Below, piece by piece: positions 32,101 to 45,299 of a stretch of 64,000 bases of DNA; position 1 is the first letter of the stretch; each line of letters starts with the position of its first letter. The position numbers were made by a program, and so were the translations under genes. The notes beneath the pieces are model-generated. The model saw only the letters and a list, made by a program, of their open reading frames with translations, had not been told where the DNA came from and did no database searches. Location of the stretch: contig OZ176051.1 of assembly GCA_964247055.1 (NCBI GenBank), positions 12,586,001-12,650,000 of the forward strand, read 5' to 3'. Source of the DNA: Paragordius varius (lineage: Eukaryota > Nematomorpha).

Positions 32101-32690
32101 TTTGAAAATCCTATGAGATGATAACTATTAAATAATGTTTCGAAATAATTCATTGTTGAGCCCTTTCTTCAAATAGCGACTTCGCAGGCTCCAATCCAAT
32201 TGTTTGTAAGCCATAGTATCTACTCCATAAGGACAAACTCATTACAGTGATCAACTGCATCACAGGTTATGCATTTATGTTTTATAGAAATTTTACAAAT
32301 GTGTGTAAGTCAAACCTCTTTACTCCATAAGTACAAAATTATACATGTCTTTTTTTATTATTTACATACCAGATGTCAAAAATAAAGCTTTTTTTGCACG
32401 GTGTACCCAATAATTGACTCTCAAACCCGATCAACAATATGTTTTTGTGGTTATTTTTCGCCAAAATTATGAGATCACGCGTATAAAGGCAAAATATTTG
32501 CCGCCCAAGAAGTCCGAAGGACTTCCGCGAGCTGTGTAGCAGCCCGAGCTTTATGCTAATATTATATAAAACGATGGTTGCGAAGTTATCCACTTATATA
32601 GTAAATACATAAAACGTTCATGCAAATGAGCTATTAATCTCTTTCGAAACGAGTTGGTAATAAATGTCAGTTGCAACTACATCACTTCCC
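32101..32690. other. Unassigned sequence beside the gypsy fossil
   Basis: Homologous in part to 51560-52010, but about 200 bp (32480-32690, including a GC-richer stretch near 32500-32560) is not present in the other copy. It could hold part of an LTR of the adjacent fossil, but I cannot define LTR ends. Confidence 0.35.
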
Positions 32691-35640
32691 TTTTCTAACG
32701 CGGACGGGTTTCTGACAGGTTCCCGTTAGGTACCGTCTTTCCTAGAATTTTGTAGGATAGCTGGTCGCCGTAGGTCCTTGGTATTATTATTGTTTAGACT
32801 TGTGACTGTCTGGGTAATCGATTCGGTTATGTTATTGTGGGTTATCGTGTTGTGTGGTTTAATTCAGCTGTTATAATATCAACCTGACAGTGGTTATGTC
32901 CTCATAACTTGTGTTGCTTGATGTGGTTAGACGCTGTTGTGGCTGGTGTATTGTGTTGCTTGATGTGGTTAGTTGTTGTTGTGGCTGGGGCATGATACGA
33001 TCGTGTTTTCTCACGAGTTTCTTCCGTTCTTTGTCCAAATAGCTCTGTACGGTCGTGATCTCTCCGGCGTGCCAGCCTGGACTTAGCTCATTTTTGATTA
33101 TTACTGGGTCATTAATCGCAAACTAACGTCGGGGGCCGGTGCCTCTAATAACCTCGCTCTACTATTTAACCAGGTTAGGGGCTATAGGGTGTTCGTTTGA
33201 ACATTAATTAAGCCGGGGTTTCTTTAGTTGGCTAGTGTTAAAAACTTCGTGGGTGGATATCGCACTATTTTTTATTCTGTTGTTATTTTTTATCGTACCT
33301 ACTAACCTTTCTATCATCCCATTACTTTTGAAATGGTAGGGGGAAACTTTACTCATTAATAAAATGATGCGTTATCGATCACTATCTCTCTTGCAAACCC
33401 TGCAAAAATTTCTTCTAGTTTGTGGATTACATTCGCTGCGGTTACCTTTTTCAAAATAAACCCATGTGCCCATTTACGCTATCGATTCTCAACAACCAAC
33501 CGGTCCGGCTATATAGATATGCGAACGCTCCCACACAGCAAAATTATGATTCCACTGATAAGTGGAATTCTGAGTTACATTTAGTACGTTGGCAAGAATC
33601 GTGCAGACTACTGGCTTTTAGCAGGTCGTTTTCTCTCTGGCCAATTACACGTATATCTTGTTATTTTCTTTCATAGTCTCTACGTTGTTATGACCGTGTA
33701 GGTATCTCACCACCTCCTTTTGGAAAGGCCTTGGGTTTATAATCCGATCATTTAAACTTAACAAGTCATATGCCAACTCGACTTTATGGTTTACAAACTT
33801 TTCTAGTTCTGGATAACTCCAGTCATGGATGTTAAACTCTTTAATTACTTTTTTGGAATACCGGATCTAACGCGATTTCTTTTCGAATTTCATATCTGCT
33901 TAACGTGATGACATTTGAAAATCTCAGGTTAACCGCATCTTCATCATAGGCATCGATCTCCTCATTGGCCATCTCTATAAATCAGCTCTAATCCTTTTTG
34001 GTGACTTGATACATAATCGTAGGGCTTGGAACCGGAAACGCATGGAACCGGAACCAGGTTCCTGGGATTTTAACAAGAACCTGTTCCATTGGGATGGAAC
34101 CAACGCGGTTTTGATTCCAACCGTTTAGAACCAACCCGGTTCCACCCCCTTTATGATTTTTATTATAAAATTTTATTTTATTATTTAAATTTGATTGTAC
34201 CACTACACATTAAGTACTTCAAACTTCAAACCCAAAACTAAGCGCCTAATATTATATTAGCGATACTTTTTGAATTTCGGGCGATTTGGCTGTTTTAAAA
34301 AAAACTAATAGTCATAACATAAGTTTATTTATAATACACATGCTAGTATATATTGGTCTCCGCTGAAAGAATTTTTTTAACCTGTAATTTATTTTCAGAC
34401 TTGAGAAGCAGGGTGACCAGCAAATTGCTTGGTGCAAAATTTTTAAAGTAAAGTAAAGATTTTTCTTCATTTAACACTCATTATATACCTTTGTACTTAA
34501 ACATTTATATTTTTATAATTGTTTTATTTAGCTTCACTATATTTCTTTCACTAAACATTTGGCAATTTACAATAAATTGTTTGATTTATAATGTTAATAT
34601 TTTGGTTGTATTATTATTATTATAATTTTGTAAGAAATCATTTAATCAAAAGTCAGGAACCGAAAATGGAACCGCTAAATTTTTGAGGAACCAACGCGGT
34701 TCCTGTTCCATTTGCAGGAACCACCCCGGTTATGGTTCCACTTTTTTTGAACCGGTTTCAAGCCCTGCTAAATCGTATTCATTTATTTTAATCCATCTTA
34801 GCACTTTAGCATTAATTTCTTTTAAGTGATCTCTACTAATTAACTTTACTTGGTAAATGATCAGTTAATTTACAATTTTTTTACTTAATATAAAACTATG
34901 AAACTTTTTTAGCGCAAACAATATTGCATTCAATTTTTTCTCAGCGGAGTAATTCCGTTCGGCGTTGGTGCATTTTTGCGAGGCATGCGCTATCGGTACC
35001 CTTATTATCCTCATGACGTAAAATGCACCTGAATCCTAAATCTGACGCATCCGTTTATATTAACAATTCCTATTAGGATTATATGGTTTTAAAAACACTT
35101 TTCGCTTAACAAATTCTTAACTGCTATCCATCTTTATCATGTTCCTCGGTCCAAGACCAACTCGTATTTATACTATTTAATTCATGAGGGACCGACTATC
35201 ATTTATTTTGGTATAAAACATTTAGGAAACATCAAACCTAAAAAACTAAGTAACGACTTCTTATCCATTGCCACTTTAAATTTCTTAATTGCCTTGATTT
35301 TGCTTTTACATGGGCTTATGTCTCTTTTTATATTTCAAATCCTAAATAACTGATTCTGCACCTATCATTATTTTATGTTCCAATCTGAATCCGTTCTTAT
35401 TGAGGCGACCTAATACGTTATTTAGATTGTTAATGTGCTCACTTTCCATCTTATCATAGAACGTCAAAATACACACAAGTTTCCGGACTGTCATCTATCA
35501 CCTGTTCCATCACCCGTCAAAAATGATGGGTGTCGTGGCCAGTTCAAACGGCATGCGTTTATATCTAAAAAAAACCTTGTGTCGACCACTGGCATCTGGA
35601 GGTACACGAAGTATTTTCTCCATCAGACATTTCAAAAAAT
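32690..35640 (-). mobile_element. Ty3/gypsy fossil, unit B flank
   Basis: Minus-strand remains of gypsy pol in order RT, RNase H, integrase and C-terminus. An RT segment resembling YKRMPF is near 35550 and an RNase H segment reading PIAHASQKC near 34980. The integrase region (about 33100-33400) corresponds to 52480-52683 in the other copy. Heavily decayed with many breaks, it is an old fossil. The hAT MITE at 34020-34767 is inserted in it. The same fossil at the same place in the other unit shows it is older than the host duplication. Confidence 0.75.
34020..34767. mobile_element. GGAACC-rich hAT MITE (non-autonomous)
   Basis: 748 bp; ends AGGGCTTGGAACCGG and GAACCGGTTTCAAGCCCTG, with approximate 8-bp target duplication CATAATCG (34012-34019) and CTAAATCG (34768-34775). 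Subterminal GGAACC/GGTTCC repeats; AT-rich non-coding core. Inserted in the gypsy fossil before the host duplication, since 53339-54085 is in the same position. Confidence 0.85.
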
Positions 35641-36330
35641 ATTTATCCTTTTTTCGTCATTTTTTAATGGCATTTTTATGGCTTGTGAGCTGGAACTTGA
35701 TGTGTTAATAATGCTTCCCAGATATGTATGTTCGTTCGCCTCGATTATTTCGTTATTTATTCGTAGCGAAAAGGTATAAAGGAGTTGGTGCGTTAGATTT
35801 TGGTGTTGCTGATAATCAGTGTTTTGTAATTTTTGCACACATTTATAAAAGCGCGAAGACTGTTTTTGAGGTTTGTTTGTGAATTGGTTACTGTGTCGTC
35901 GGTATAATGGAGAGTCGTCAGAGTGCGACCCCCTACTTTTATTCCTGAAAGATTGCCCTCGTGATACATTCTAGATAGATGTTGAACAACATTAGAAATA
36001 AAAGGCAGCCGTGAGGTAAACCTGTATTCATTGGGCTCCAAGCGGTCTGTCCGTGCAGGTACTAAATTATAGGAATGAATTGATATGCTGATTTTTATTA
36101 AAAGCGTGTATTATGGCTTTCCAGAGAATTTTTCGGTTGATATCGAGGGATTTATAGAGAGCCACGAAGCATGATGTAGATCATTTCGGTATTTACATTT
36201 TTTTTCCATTTATTTATAATATGTTGTAGTAGATGATGACTCGGCATCCACTTTTTCCAAAACCTGCCTGTGTCATTGAGATCTCAAGGTTGGCATAGGT
36301 TTTCCAACGATTTGGTGTTATTTTTGAAAC
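35632..36330 (-). pseudogene. Old LINE RT fragment, unit B flank (not RTE)
   Basis: Minus-strand RT pieces: FGKSGCR-like sequence (around 36240), then LSGIKVGGRTLTTLHYTDDT with a YTDD box in place of YADD, LRAFINVCKNYK, and YLGSIINTSSSSSQAIK (35632-35838). This resembles the C-terminal half of a LINE RT of a clade distinct from the RTE copies. Frame breaks separate the pieces. The copy at 54919-55500 is its duplicate. Confidence 0.7.
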
Positions 36331-37944
36331 TTAGAACCCGAAAAAACATTTTACAGTTACCCTCTAAAGTATTGTTACAGTTTTAACGGTATCTAGTCCT
36401 GAATGCACCAAAATATCTTTTTTCTCATAGTTTCAACTAACCATAAAGCTTATTTCTTAACAAACCAACATTTTTTTAAAAACACACTCTACACATCATT
36501 TATTCCTGTTGGCCGACTTCCGAGCGACTGGACGGGTCTGGCCTGCACTAGCACATAAAACCCAAAAAAATGAAAATGCAAGATACACATCTTTATTTCA
36601 GACCTTCGATTCGAATTGGGGTAGGGGACTTCATGCCTCTTTAGAATCAATATTTTTAAAAATCTGGAACGAATTAAAATGTTAAATATGATTTAAAAGA
36701 TTAGTTTAATTTACGGTTCAAATAAACACAATATTTTGAAAAATTCAAAATAATAGCGTCGAAGTAGTGTGATATGCTTTTTTTCAAAAATAAATTTTAT
36801 TTAGATATTTTGGTTTATTTATAAAAATTTTTATGGATAGAAGCTTTAAATTGGATTTTTACGAGTCTTTTGGTTAAAGAAGTAGGCAAAACCAATATCA
36901 ATTAAACTAATTAAGACGGTCCGTTTTAAATTCATGCTTCTTTCCTAATAAAGATTATATAAATAAGCTAAATTTATATTTGGAAATAAGGTTCCATATC
37001 ATATTTCTTCGATGCAATTTAATTTTGCAACATTTTTGCAAAAATGCTTTTTAATTCTAACGCTAAAATTAAAGTTAAGCTATTAAAAAAACACATCTAA
37101 CAATTACATAAACAAAAAAGTGATTTATTTTGCATTATTTTTATATTAGCTACACATATGTCTTGTTGGATTTTTACCTCCAGGTTTATCCATAAAATAA
37201 GTGATATTAAATTTTTTATTAACCCCATTTTTATAATTTGTTGTATCAATGTTTAAATGCTTTTGTGGTTTTAATTTATTCCGTATTTCTTAAATTTTTT
37301 TACTTTAAACACGCTTGGAGTCCATAACGACCCACTCGAAGGAATGAATTGAATGTGTTGTATTCAAGTGTTAAAATAATTATTAATTGAATCATTATTG
37401 TTATATGAAATAATTAGGGTTTTAGTATTCTTCCCTATTCACTTCATGGTTTATTGAAGCGATTTACGGACATTATGGCTTTATAACTAATGATTTTACA
37501 AATCATTAGAAAACTGGCCTTTGTCCTTAACGCATTTTCATGCCCAAGCCAACATTGCGTGAATGAGGCAATAGAACTTTCTAGGCTTAACCGAAAACGA
37601 TGAATATTTTATAAATCAGGGTTTTAAAAATGGGTTAAATTAAATTTTGTATTATTTTTACAAACACTAAATAACAACAACTATATTTGGATATCTATAT
37701 ACTGGTAGAGGTATTTTTTAATACAATATATAGATAAATTTAATTTTACCTAGATAATCTCTCTAATGGCTGTTATGCTTTGTTTTTTATCATTTAATTT
37801 TATTTTATTATAATATTGGAGGGCATGTACGTATATTATTAAATTTTGTTTTACTAAAACTAGCCTATACTGACCCATATTTCATTATTATATTTTTATA
37901 TATCGATTTCTTTATCTTCGGCAAAAATTTAATATTAGAAAACG
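36331..37944. other. Non-coding upstream region of gene 1, unit B
   Basis: AT-rich, homologous to 55450-57221. The last ~650 bp (about 37300-37944) are the most similar between units and would include any gene 1 promoter. No known element or gene recognised. Confidence 0.5.
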
Positions 37945-38831
37945 ATGATTTTCAATATTTTGCGCATAGGTTTCTATGGTTTGACCATCATAGGATTTAC
38001 ATTTTTAATTGGATATATAAGCTCCCGTAAGAAAGTACGAGATCAAGTATGGTGGAAGTCAAAACAATTCGCATGCCATATAATATTCTTAATTCTACAC
38101 ATAGCTATTTTCATTACAAGCTTGTTAATGCATATTAAACCGAAATTATGTATGATTGGAAAGCGGATATCCTTTATCCAACAGACGGTCTTAGTTTTAA
38201 TGGGTATAATAAAATTCGTTTTAGTTAATGATACAATGATCAAATGTATAACACTTAAACCATCATTAAAATATTCAAATCCATATTTAATTCGATAGCC
38301 ATAGTTTTATTTGTTTTAATTGGTTCCAGAATATTGGCTGCTTTGATTCGATCACCTGATTTTTTAAAGTATGATAGGAAAAAAATACCCCGGTCTATAT
38401 ATTCGCAAAAAATTTCTCTAACTCTAATTTTAAAACGCATTGAGTTTGTTATATTTTTAATGATTACGATATTATTGGCCTTTATGGTTTTAATGCAAAA
38501 GTACCGAATTCGTAATCAAGTTAACTGTACTCAATCAACCCAAAATGTTGAAAGAAAAAATTGTTCCACAGCTATACACCATTCATCCGATCGAGAAATC
38601 AATAGAGAAAATGAAGTAGTATTAACAACGGAGCGACCACAAAAATGTTTATATGCCAGTGAATATAAAAGCAGTTTAATTGTCATCTTCGGTTGCTTTA
38701 TGTTCATGGAAATAACTCATATCATTCTGACTCTTATCCTGATAAAAGGTGCATATATGATTATAACTTTTTTGCAAAATCTAGAAATTGTATTGGCATT
38801 GTTATGGCAACCTCTCGTACCTAAAATATAA
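37945..38831 (+). pseudogene. Putative seven-transmembrane protein (gene 1, unit B), one frameshift
   Basis: Starts MIFNILRIGFYGLTIIGF. Hydrophobic segments lie at residues ~3-23, 40-61, 70-92, ~113-133, ~166-187, ~248-268 and ~270-292, about seven in all. A hydrophilic loop between the fifth and sixth contains NCT and NCS sequons and several Cys. The frame is open to 38298 and from 38334 in a second frame. Compared with unit C, one base is missing near 38265 (CATCATTAAAA against CATCATTTAAAA), so this copy is broken or carries a sequencing error. The family is not recognised. It lies tail to tail with gene 2. Confidence 0.65.
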
Positions 38832-39116
38832 AATTATTTGTGTTAAACGTCGTACCAATAAATGTTGTATCTAAATTATAATTCGATTCTCGATGTTATT
38901 GATAGCATAAAATTAGGATAATAATTGAAAATAATGTCTATCTTATCAAATATTAATATTATACTGAGATATTGATATAAATTTACATTTAAATTTTAGA
39001 TATTAAATATACAATTTTTAAATCTCCGTATAGTATAGTAAAAATTTACCTATATATTTGGCTTTATTAAATTATAAATACGTGTGCAAATAAATACAAA
39101 GTGCAAATAAATTTTA

Positions 39117-40173
39117 TTAAACAGATAGGACAAATAATCTATTATACAGCAATTGGTATGGTAATAACAACATTGATAATATGATATCTATCAAGTTTAA
39201 TACGTAACATAAAATTGTTAAATAAAAATTATTAAATCTTTCCACCAAAATTATTATTGTATATATAAACATGTGAACAGCGGATAGTGTTAACAAAATA
39301 TTTATTAAGTTGCGGGCTTGTAAGTATTTTTTTTAATTTCAAAAAGGTATTAGATAAAATATTATTGGTGTCATTTATGGGGGTTACCGTGGCACTATTA
39401 AAAAGTGAAAGGGCATTCCGTATTAATCCACCATTCATATTCTGAATGCGTCTTAAATGAATTCTTTTAACTGACAAAAACCACACAGCTCCGAAGAAGA
39501 ATGACAGGCTTTGCGTAAAACTTCCATATCTTATTAAATCAGTTATAGTGGTCATTCGATACGGTAATTTATATATAATAAACATTGGAATGACACCAAA
39601 TGTATGGTTATTTGAAAAACTTAAAAAGTAATACGGTTCGTTTTCAGTAAATGGTTGTATGTAGTGATGTAAGATGGTCAAATGTTTGTTGCCATAATCA
39701 TGGTAATCACTTATATTATGATGCGATTGAACAGCCCTATTTAACGTTACAAAATATCCAGACATTAGGATTACGTAAAAGGATACAAAAATAGCATATT
39801 GAAAGTAAATGAACCCCATTAAACATTTATATAGCCGACGACCTATAAGCATACACCTCAGATAAATGTTAGATAAAATGAAGTCCCTAATCACAATTCG
39901 AATTTGCAACAGTATTTCGGCCACGAAACGATTTAAATACCATGTATAAGGATAACACTCCCAAAATAATGGATTTAATTGAATAAGAGCGTTTTGAATA
40001 TTGGATATAATTATTGCGATACTAATGGCGATATAGAATACAATCAGTAATATTGGGCCCTTATTTTTGTTCAGGAGTTGTTTTTTAGCCATCTTCCAAG
40101 TTACAAGGGGTATCACAACAGTCAAAATTGTGAGAAAACATATATCCAAAGACAGTAACCATTTTATTAACAT
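39117..40173 (-). pseudogene. Putative seven-transmembrane protein (gene 2, unit B), C-terminal frameshift
   Basis: Homologue of the intact gene at 11310-12368. It starts at the same Met (40173) and is open for ~275 matching residues, including the glycosylated loop (NIS and NHT kept). Then a T homopolymer near 39326-39333 has one more T than unit C, shifting the frame and ending it at 39232 without the last two membrane segments. The matching stop in the original frame would be near 39117. By eye the gene is nearly identical to unit C and several percent different from unit A. A sequencing error in the homopolymer cannot be excluded. Confidence 0.7.
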
Positions 40174-40709
40174 GAGACTCCAATTATTTTTTAAAAACTA
40201 TTTTTCTTTAAAAATAAACTAATTATATAATATTGGGTAAGTGATAGAATACAGAATGTTCATGATGCAGTTAATCGTTTTAGCCTATTAATATATCGAA
40301 TCAACAAGCATCGTAAATCTTATTTCATCATTAATAAATTACACAATATTATATTAAAAATGAGAAACATGGCTACATATTTTTCCCCTAATTTTTTCTG
40401 AATGAACTTCTTTAGCACAATATTCTATGTAATTATATCGTATCATATTTATTTTTTAGATTATTAATAAGCAACGAAATATTTGTTGTATCAAGTTCAG
40501 CCAACGTTAGTTTTAAAATTAAAATGGTTTTTTATTAATGAATTAGATTAGCTTATAAAGAAAAGTATTATTATCAAAATAATTTATTATTAATCAAATA
40601 TTTATTAAATCGTTGCATATATCAAATTGCCTGGTAAAATTATTATCATGCGTTTATTATGAATGTTAAAATGTCATGATTAGACGTAATACAGTCGTGA
40701 ACTTAGTGA

Positions 40710-40747
<38 letters not shown>

Positions 40748-40775
40748 GATGACTACCCGGATCATGGTTCATGGG
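40174..40775. other. 5' flank of gene 2, unit B, with AT microsatellite
   Basis: Homologous to 12369-12966 and 59445-59950. A (TA)n run lies at 40710-40743. It ends in the TTCATGGG target duplication (40768-40775) of hAT-1B. Confidence 0.6.
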
Positions 40776-41250
40776 TAGGGTGACTAGATGTCCCGCTTTT
40801 AACGATTTTATAAAAAAAAATTTTTTATACATTTAAATTTTTTATAAAAAAAATTTTTTTTATACATTTAAATTTTTTATAAAAAAAATTTTATCCGTTT
40901 AAATTTTTTATCATTAGTTATCTTTAAAATCCATATCAATTTTAAATTTAAATTTTTTATTTTTTTAAAATTTTTTAAATTTTTCATATTTATATCATAT
41001 AATTATACACTTTACCTCCTACTCCTACTGTCAACATTATCAAAAAGATAAATGAATACCACAAATAGGTGGTTTATACGTTTACTCCAGAAAATTAAGG
41101 TTATTAAATATTTTTATATACTAATATTTTAGTTATATTACCTGCCAACATTATCAAAAACACAAATTAATAACATAATCGGTAGCTAATACGTTTACTC
41201 CAGAAAATTAAGGTAATATAATATTTTTTATACTAATATTAGTTTAAAAA

Positions 41251-43045
41251 TATGAGTACAAAAAGAGGTTGTAAATACGATGAATTAATGAAAGAATTTC
41301 CTTTTATCCAAAAAACGAAGAATGAATCATTTGTAAAATGTTCTTTATGCGAGATGGAATTCGCCCTAGCACATGGCGGCAAGCATAATATTACAAAGCA
41401 TAGAAAGACAGAAACATAGAAAATGTTTAGATTTGGCGGCATAATCTTACAAAATGAGCAATTTTTATCGAAAAACCGCTTTTGGAGCGGAAGAAAATAA
41501 TTTGGCACTAGCCGAAGGCGTTTTATCTTTTCACACCGTTAATCACAATCAGTCCTTTAGATCTATGGATTGTACCTCACATTACATGTACCCGTACAAA
41601 GGCTGAAGCCTTTGTATGCAAGTCCTTCGCCACCATTTTCTAAAATACAAAAAGATTTGCTGAAAATTACTTTGATATCGCTATACTCTGATGCATTAAA
41701 TCACAAGGAAACAAAATTATTTCCCACTTTAAAAGATATTTTGATCCAGAAACCTGAGTAAAAATTTAAAATTTTAGATTTTATTTCTCTAACCGGTGAA
41801 AATTCCGACATAATTTTTACTTCAATAATGAATATAGAATAAAATAATTTAAAAGACAAAATCATCGCATATTGCGCTGACAACACTAATACGAACTTCG
41901 GTGGAAAAGCAAGGAAGGGAACAAAAAATATTTTTCATAAATTAGCAGATAATCTTAATCAAAACATTATTGGCGTTGGGTGTGCAGCGCATAAAATACA
42001 CAACGCTATTCAAACAACTGTTGATTTGTGACCCTTAGATGTGGAAAATATAGATGTTAAAATATATTTCTTTTTATATATATACACGGTACGTTTTGAA
42101 ACGCTTAGGAATTCTGTGAAAATGCAAAATTCAATATCAAAAAATGCTTGTGTAAACTCGTTGGTTAGTTTGCCAGCAATCGAAAGAATTTTAAAAATCT
42201 AAGCTACTTTAAAATCCTATTTTTTATCACAGGACAAATGTCCTATAACTTTAGAAAAGTTTTTTGAAAGTGAATCTTCAAAAATATGGTTAGAGTTCCT
42301 ACATAATCAAGCTTCTCTCTTTCAAAATGTTATTAATTTGATAGAAGGTGACAAAATTTCGTCAATCGAAGTAGCCAATGAAGAACCTAAAATTCCAATG
42401 TCAAGAAAGGTTAGAAAATATTTTATACCATTAACCATCCGCAATATTTAAATAACTTAGTAAAACAAGTAATACGCCAACATTTCCTGTACCATATAAA
42501 AATGTTTTATACAAACTGTAAAGATTATTTGGAAGCTGGACGGTGCAATTCAATGAAATTGATCATTTTCATTGGATAACATTAAAACCAGAATTTAATT
42601 GCTGCGATGTTCAAAAATCATTTGATTACATCTGCTCCCAAAAATTTCTAAAAAGTAATCTTTCAGAAAAGGATCTTTTTTTCTGAAGTATCATTAGTTA
42701 AAAAATATATTAATAATAAAAAACTTAAATTATGGACAACAGAAATACAGTAGAAAAGAAATGGTTGGGAATATTTCATCATTTTGAAACAAACTATGTT
42801 CCATATATTTTAAAAATTGTAGAATTCGCATTTATCTGGAACCAACGCTGCTATTGAGCGCGTTTTTTCCACAGTAAATCAGGTAGACATCGGAAAAATC
42901 AAATATAAATGTTAAAACTTTAAAGGCTATCTTATCTGTCAAATATAAATTGACAAATTCTTGTGAAGAATTCTACAATATTTTAAAAAATGATGACAAT
43001 CTGCTAAAACGCATACACTCAAATATAAAATATACCAAAGAATAA
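41251..43045 (+). pseudogene. hAT-1B transposase (broken)
   Basis: Begins at 41251 with MSTKRGCKYDELMKEFPF, followed by a BED/C2H2-like zinc finger (CSLCEMEFALAHGGKHNITK). Then comes the segment into the core (CTRTKAEAFVCK, LKITLISLYSDALNHKETK), an ADNTNTNFGGKARKGTKNIF segment, and a C-terminal region near 42840-43040. Multiple stops and frame changes interrupt it. A related and better preserved version is hAT-1C on the other strand. Confidence 0.8.
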
Positions 43046-43079
43046 AATATTTTCTTATCTACAAAGTTTTTGTGTTAAA

Positions 43080-43720
43080 AAATAAAAAAATTACTTAAAA
43101 TATTGTATAAGTCTTCATGATAATTTGTCAAATTATATTTGACTTTTAAAGTTTCAACATTAAAATTTGATTTTTCCTTGTCCCCAGTTGTACTGTGGAA
43201 AAACGCGTTCAATAGCAGTGGTTCCAGAAGATAATGCAAATTCTACAATTTTTAAAATATTATTGTATGGAATATAGTTGGTTAAAAATAATTAAAATAT
43301 CTAAGCATAATAACAACTACATTTTCCTCATCAGGGGTAACAAATCAGCAGCTGTCTACCAATAATGTTTTGATTAAGATTATTCGCTAAATTATTAATA
43401 ATATTTTTTGTGCCGCTCCTTGCATTTCCACCCAGCGTACTTTGCGATGATTTTGTCTTTTAAACTATTTTTTTCCAGAATATTCCTTATTGAAGTAAAA
43501 TTTATGTCAATTTTCACTATGTAGAGAATGAGGTTGGAAAGTAATTTTGTGCATCAGAATATAGCGATATGAAATTTATTTTCTGCAAATCTTTTTCTAT
43601 TTCAAAAAATGCATGTGGTGAAAGGACATTGCATACAATCGCTCACCCTTTGTTCGTGCACATGTAAATTTATTGAATAAGGTACGAATAAACTGAGACC
43701 AAGGAATAAAATATTTAATA
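43080..43720 (-). repeat. Inverted partial transposase arm of hAT-1B
   Basis: The reverse complement of parts of the forward transposase: the C-terminal region (43115-43260), then, after a gap, the middle and N-terminal parts (43320-43700). It faces the forward copy tail to tail. Confidence 0.8.
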
Positions 43721-43865
43721 TATTTATAATGTATTTGTGTTAAAAATAAATAAATATTACAATAATTTTTTTAAATAAAAATTTTTGGTTGGACCCCCCA
43801 TGCCCCCCCTTTCTCAGATTTGTCCCGGTTTTTCCTTCAAAAACTCTGTTCACCCTATTCATGGG

Positions 43866-45157
43866 TATATTTACAAATAGTTTATAAAGATTTTACCAAT
43901 TTATGGCTATCGTTTAAAATCAAAATTTACATGGGCACAAAAAATGTGTTTGACTCAAACCGAAACAGATTTTTGTGAAAAGACCACTCAATATTTTAAA
44001 ATTATGATAACGGAATCATTTAATCAAAAATCTTAGGTGATAGAAAGAATGGTATGGAAAAAATATTTAATACTAAAGTGTTTATACCGTTTGTAACAAG
44101 CTTCAACCATATACATAGGGTATAAAATCGCGAGTTAAAAATATCCCTGATAATATATAAATTCTGATAGAAAAATGTATTCGGATTATCATGGTGCTTT
44201 TGGTTTTGCCCTTAGGAGGGATTTAAGAAAGTTATTTACACTTTTGTGGATGCCCCATATCAGAAAATTACAAAATTTGCGCAAATTTTATTTTTTTTGG
44301 TGAAAGCTAATGCTCATTTCAAAAGATCACGCTAGATCATAAACTACTTTAAAAAGCAAAACAATAATTTAAAAAATTACAATGTTTAAATGAGGCCTTT
44401 AAATGTCCCATATGTTGCGGTCTATGGTGTAATTTACTTAAAACGTTAAAATGCCCCGAATGCGAGATAAAAATTTAAGTACCAGCTAAATTTTGTTACA
44501 ATTAAAACTTTATACAAATACATACTTATTTCAAAAATTTAATTTTAATTTGGTCAAAGTGTGTTTGATACTATTTTGAGAAACGTTTCAAAATTAAAAA
44601 AATCTTAAACTATAAAACACTTCTTATTTATAATTCGATGAAGTTGAACAATCGCTTAAGAATTTAATTTAAATCATTCCTTTCAAATTATAGCATGTAA
44701 AAAACACATTTTATATTTAAATACGTTTGGAGACGACTAGATATATTTAATCAAAATGAGTGGATATGAATTTTCAGCATCATCGAATTATCAAAGTTTA
44801 GCCTATATCTATAATTATTATTGCGCAATCTCGGTCTTTTTGTTTTTTTAAAAAAACTACCCATTTTACAATAGTTAAAAAATTTGGGACTTCTGGAGTC
44901 CATAAAATTTAAAATTTTAAAAAATATTTTGCTTTATATATGTGATTTTGATATATTTCGGTGATATTTTTTGGAATTAAGGATTTAGCTTTTACTATAA
45001 ATTTTTTTTACAATAAGGGCAAACTTCGCCATTTTTTGGAAGGAGCACCAAAAGTTAAATACCTTCACTCATAAAGGTAAAAATCAAAAACATCAATAAA
45101 ATTATGATACATTTTCCTATTATATATTTTTCATCAGGATATCTTTTGTTTACAATG
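43866..45157. repeat. Block Q, unit B, left part
   Basis: AT-rich sequence homologous to 22825-24000 and 60100-60800, including the TTTATACCGTTTG motif near 44083 and inverse-repeat partners near 44900-45100. It is interrupted by hAT-1C. No gene recognised. Confidence 0.6.
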
Positions 45158-45299
45158 GGTATAGCTAAGGTGACCAGATTTTTTGAAGGAAAAAGCGGGA
45201 CAAATCTGAGAAGGGAGTGGGTCATTGGGGGATACAACCAAAAAATTTTATACAAAAAATTTATTGTAATATTTATTTATTTTTAACAAAATACATTAT

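Larger units (their letters stand above)
40776..43857 (+). mobile_element. hAT-1B: hAT transposon with forward transposase and inverted partial copy
   Basis: 3082 bp. Ends TAGGGTGACTAG and (complement) TAGGGTGAACAG, with a perfect 8-bp target duplication TTCATGGG (40768-40775 and 43858-43865). The empty site in unit A is near 12959. Forward transposase remnants run from 41251 to about 43045. From about 43080 to 43720 the transposase recurs inverted with internal parts missing. The extreme right end (43720-43857) matches the left end of hAT-1C, so it belongs to the family's normal terminus. Confidence 0.93.

Noticed and set aside
32480-32690. Unit B-only segment as an LTR of the adjacent gypsy fossil
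   Set aside because: No TG...CA ends, matching partner LTR or target duplication could be identified.
38831-39117. A shared bidirectional promoter between gene 1 and gene 2
   Set aside because: The genes are convergent, so the spacer joins their 3' ends; any promoters lie on the outer sides.
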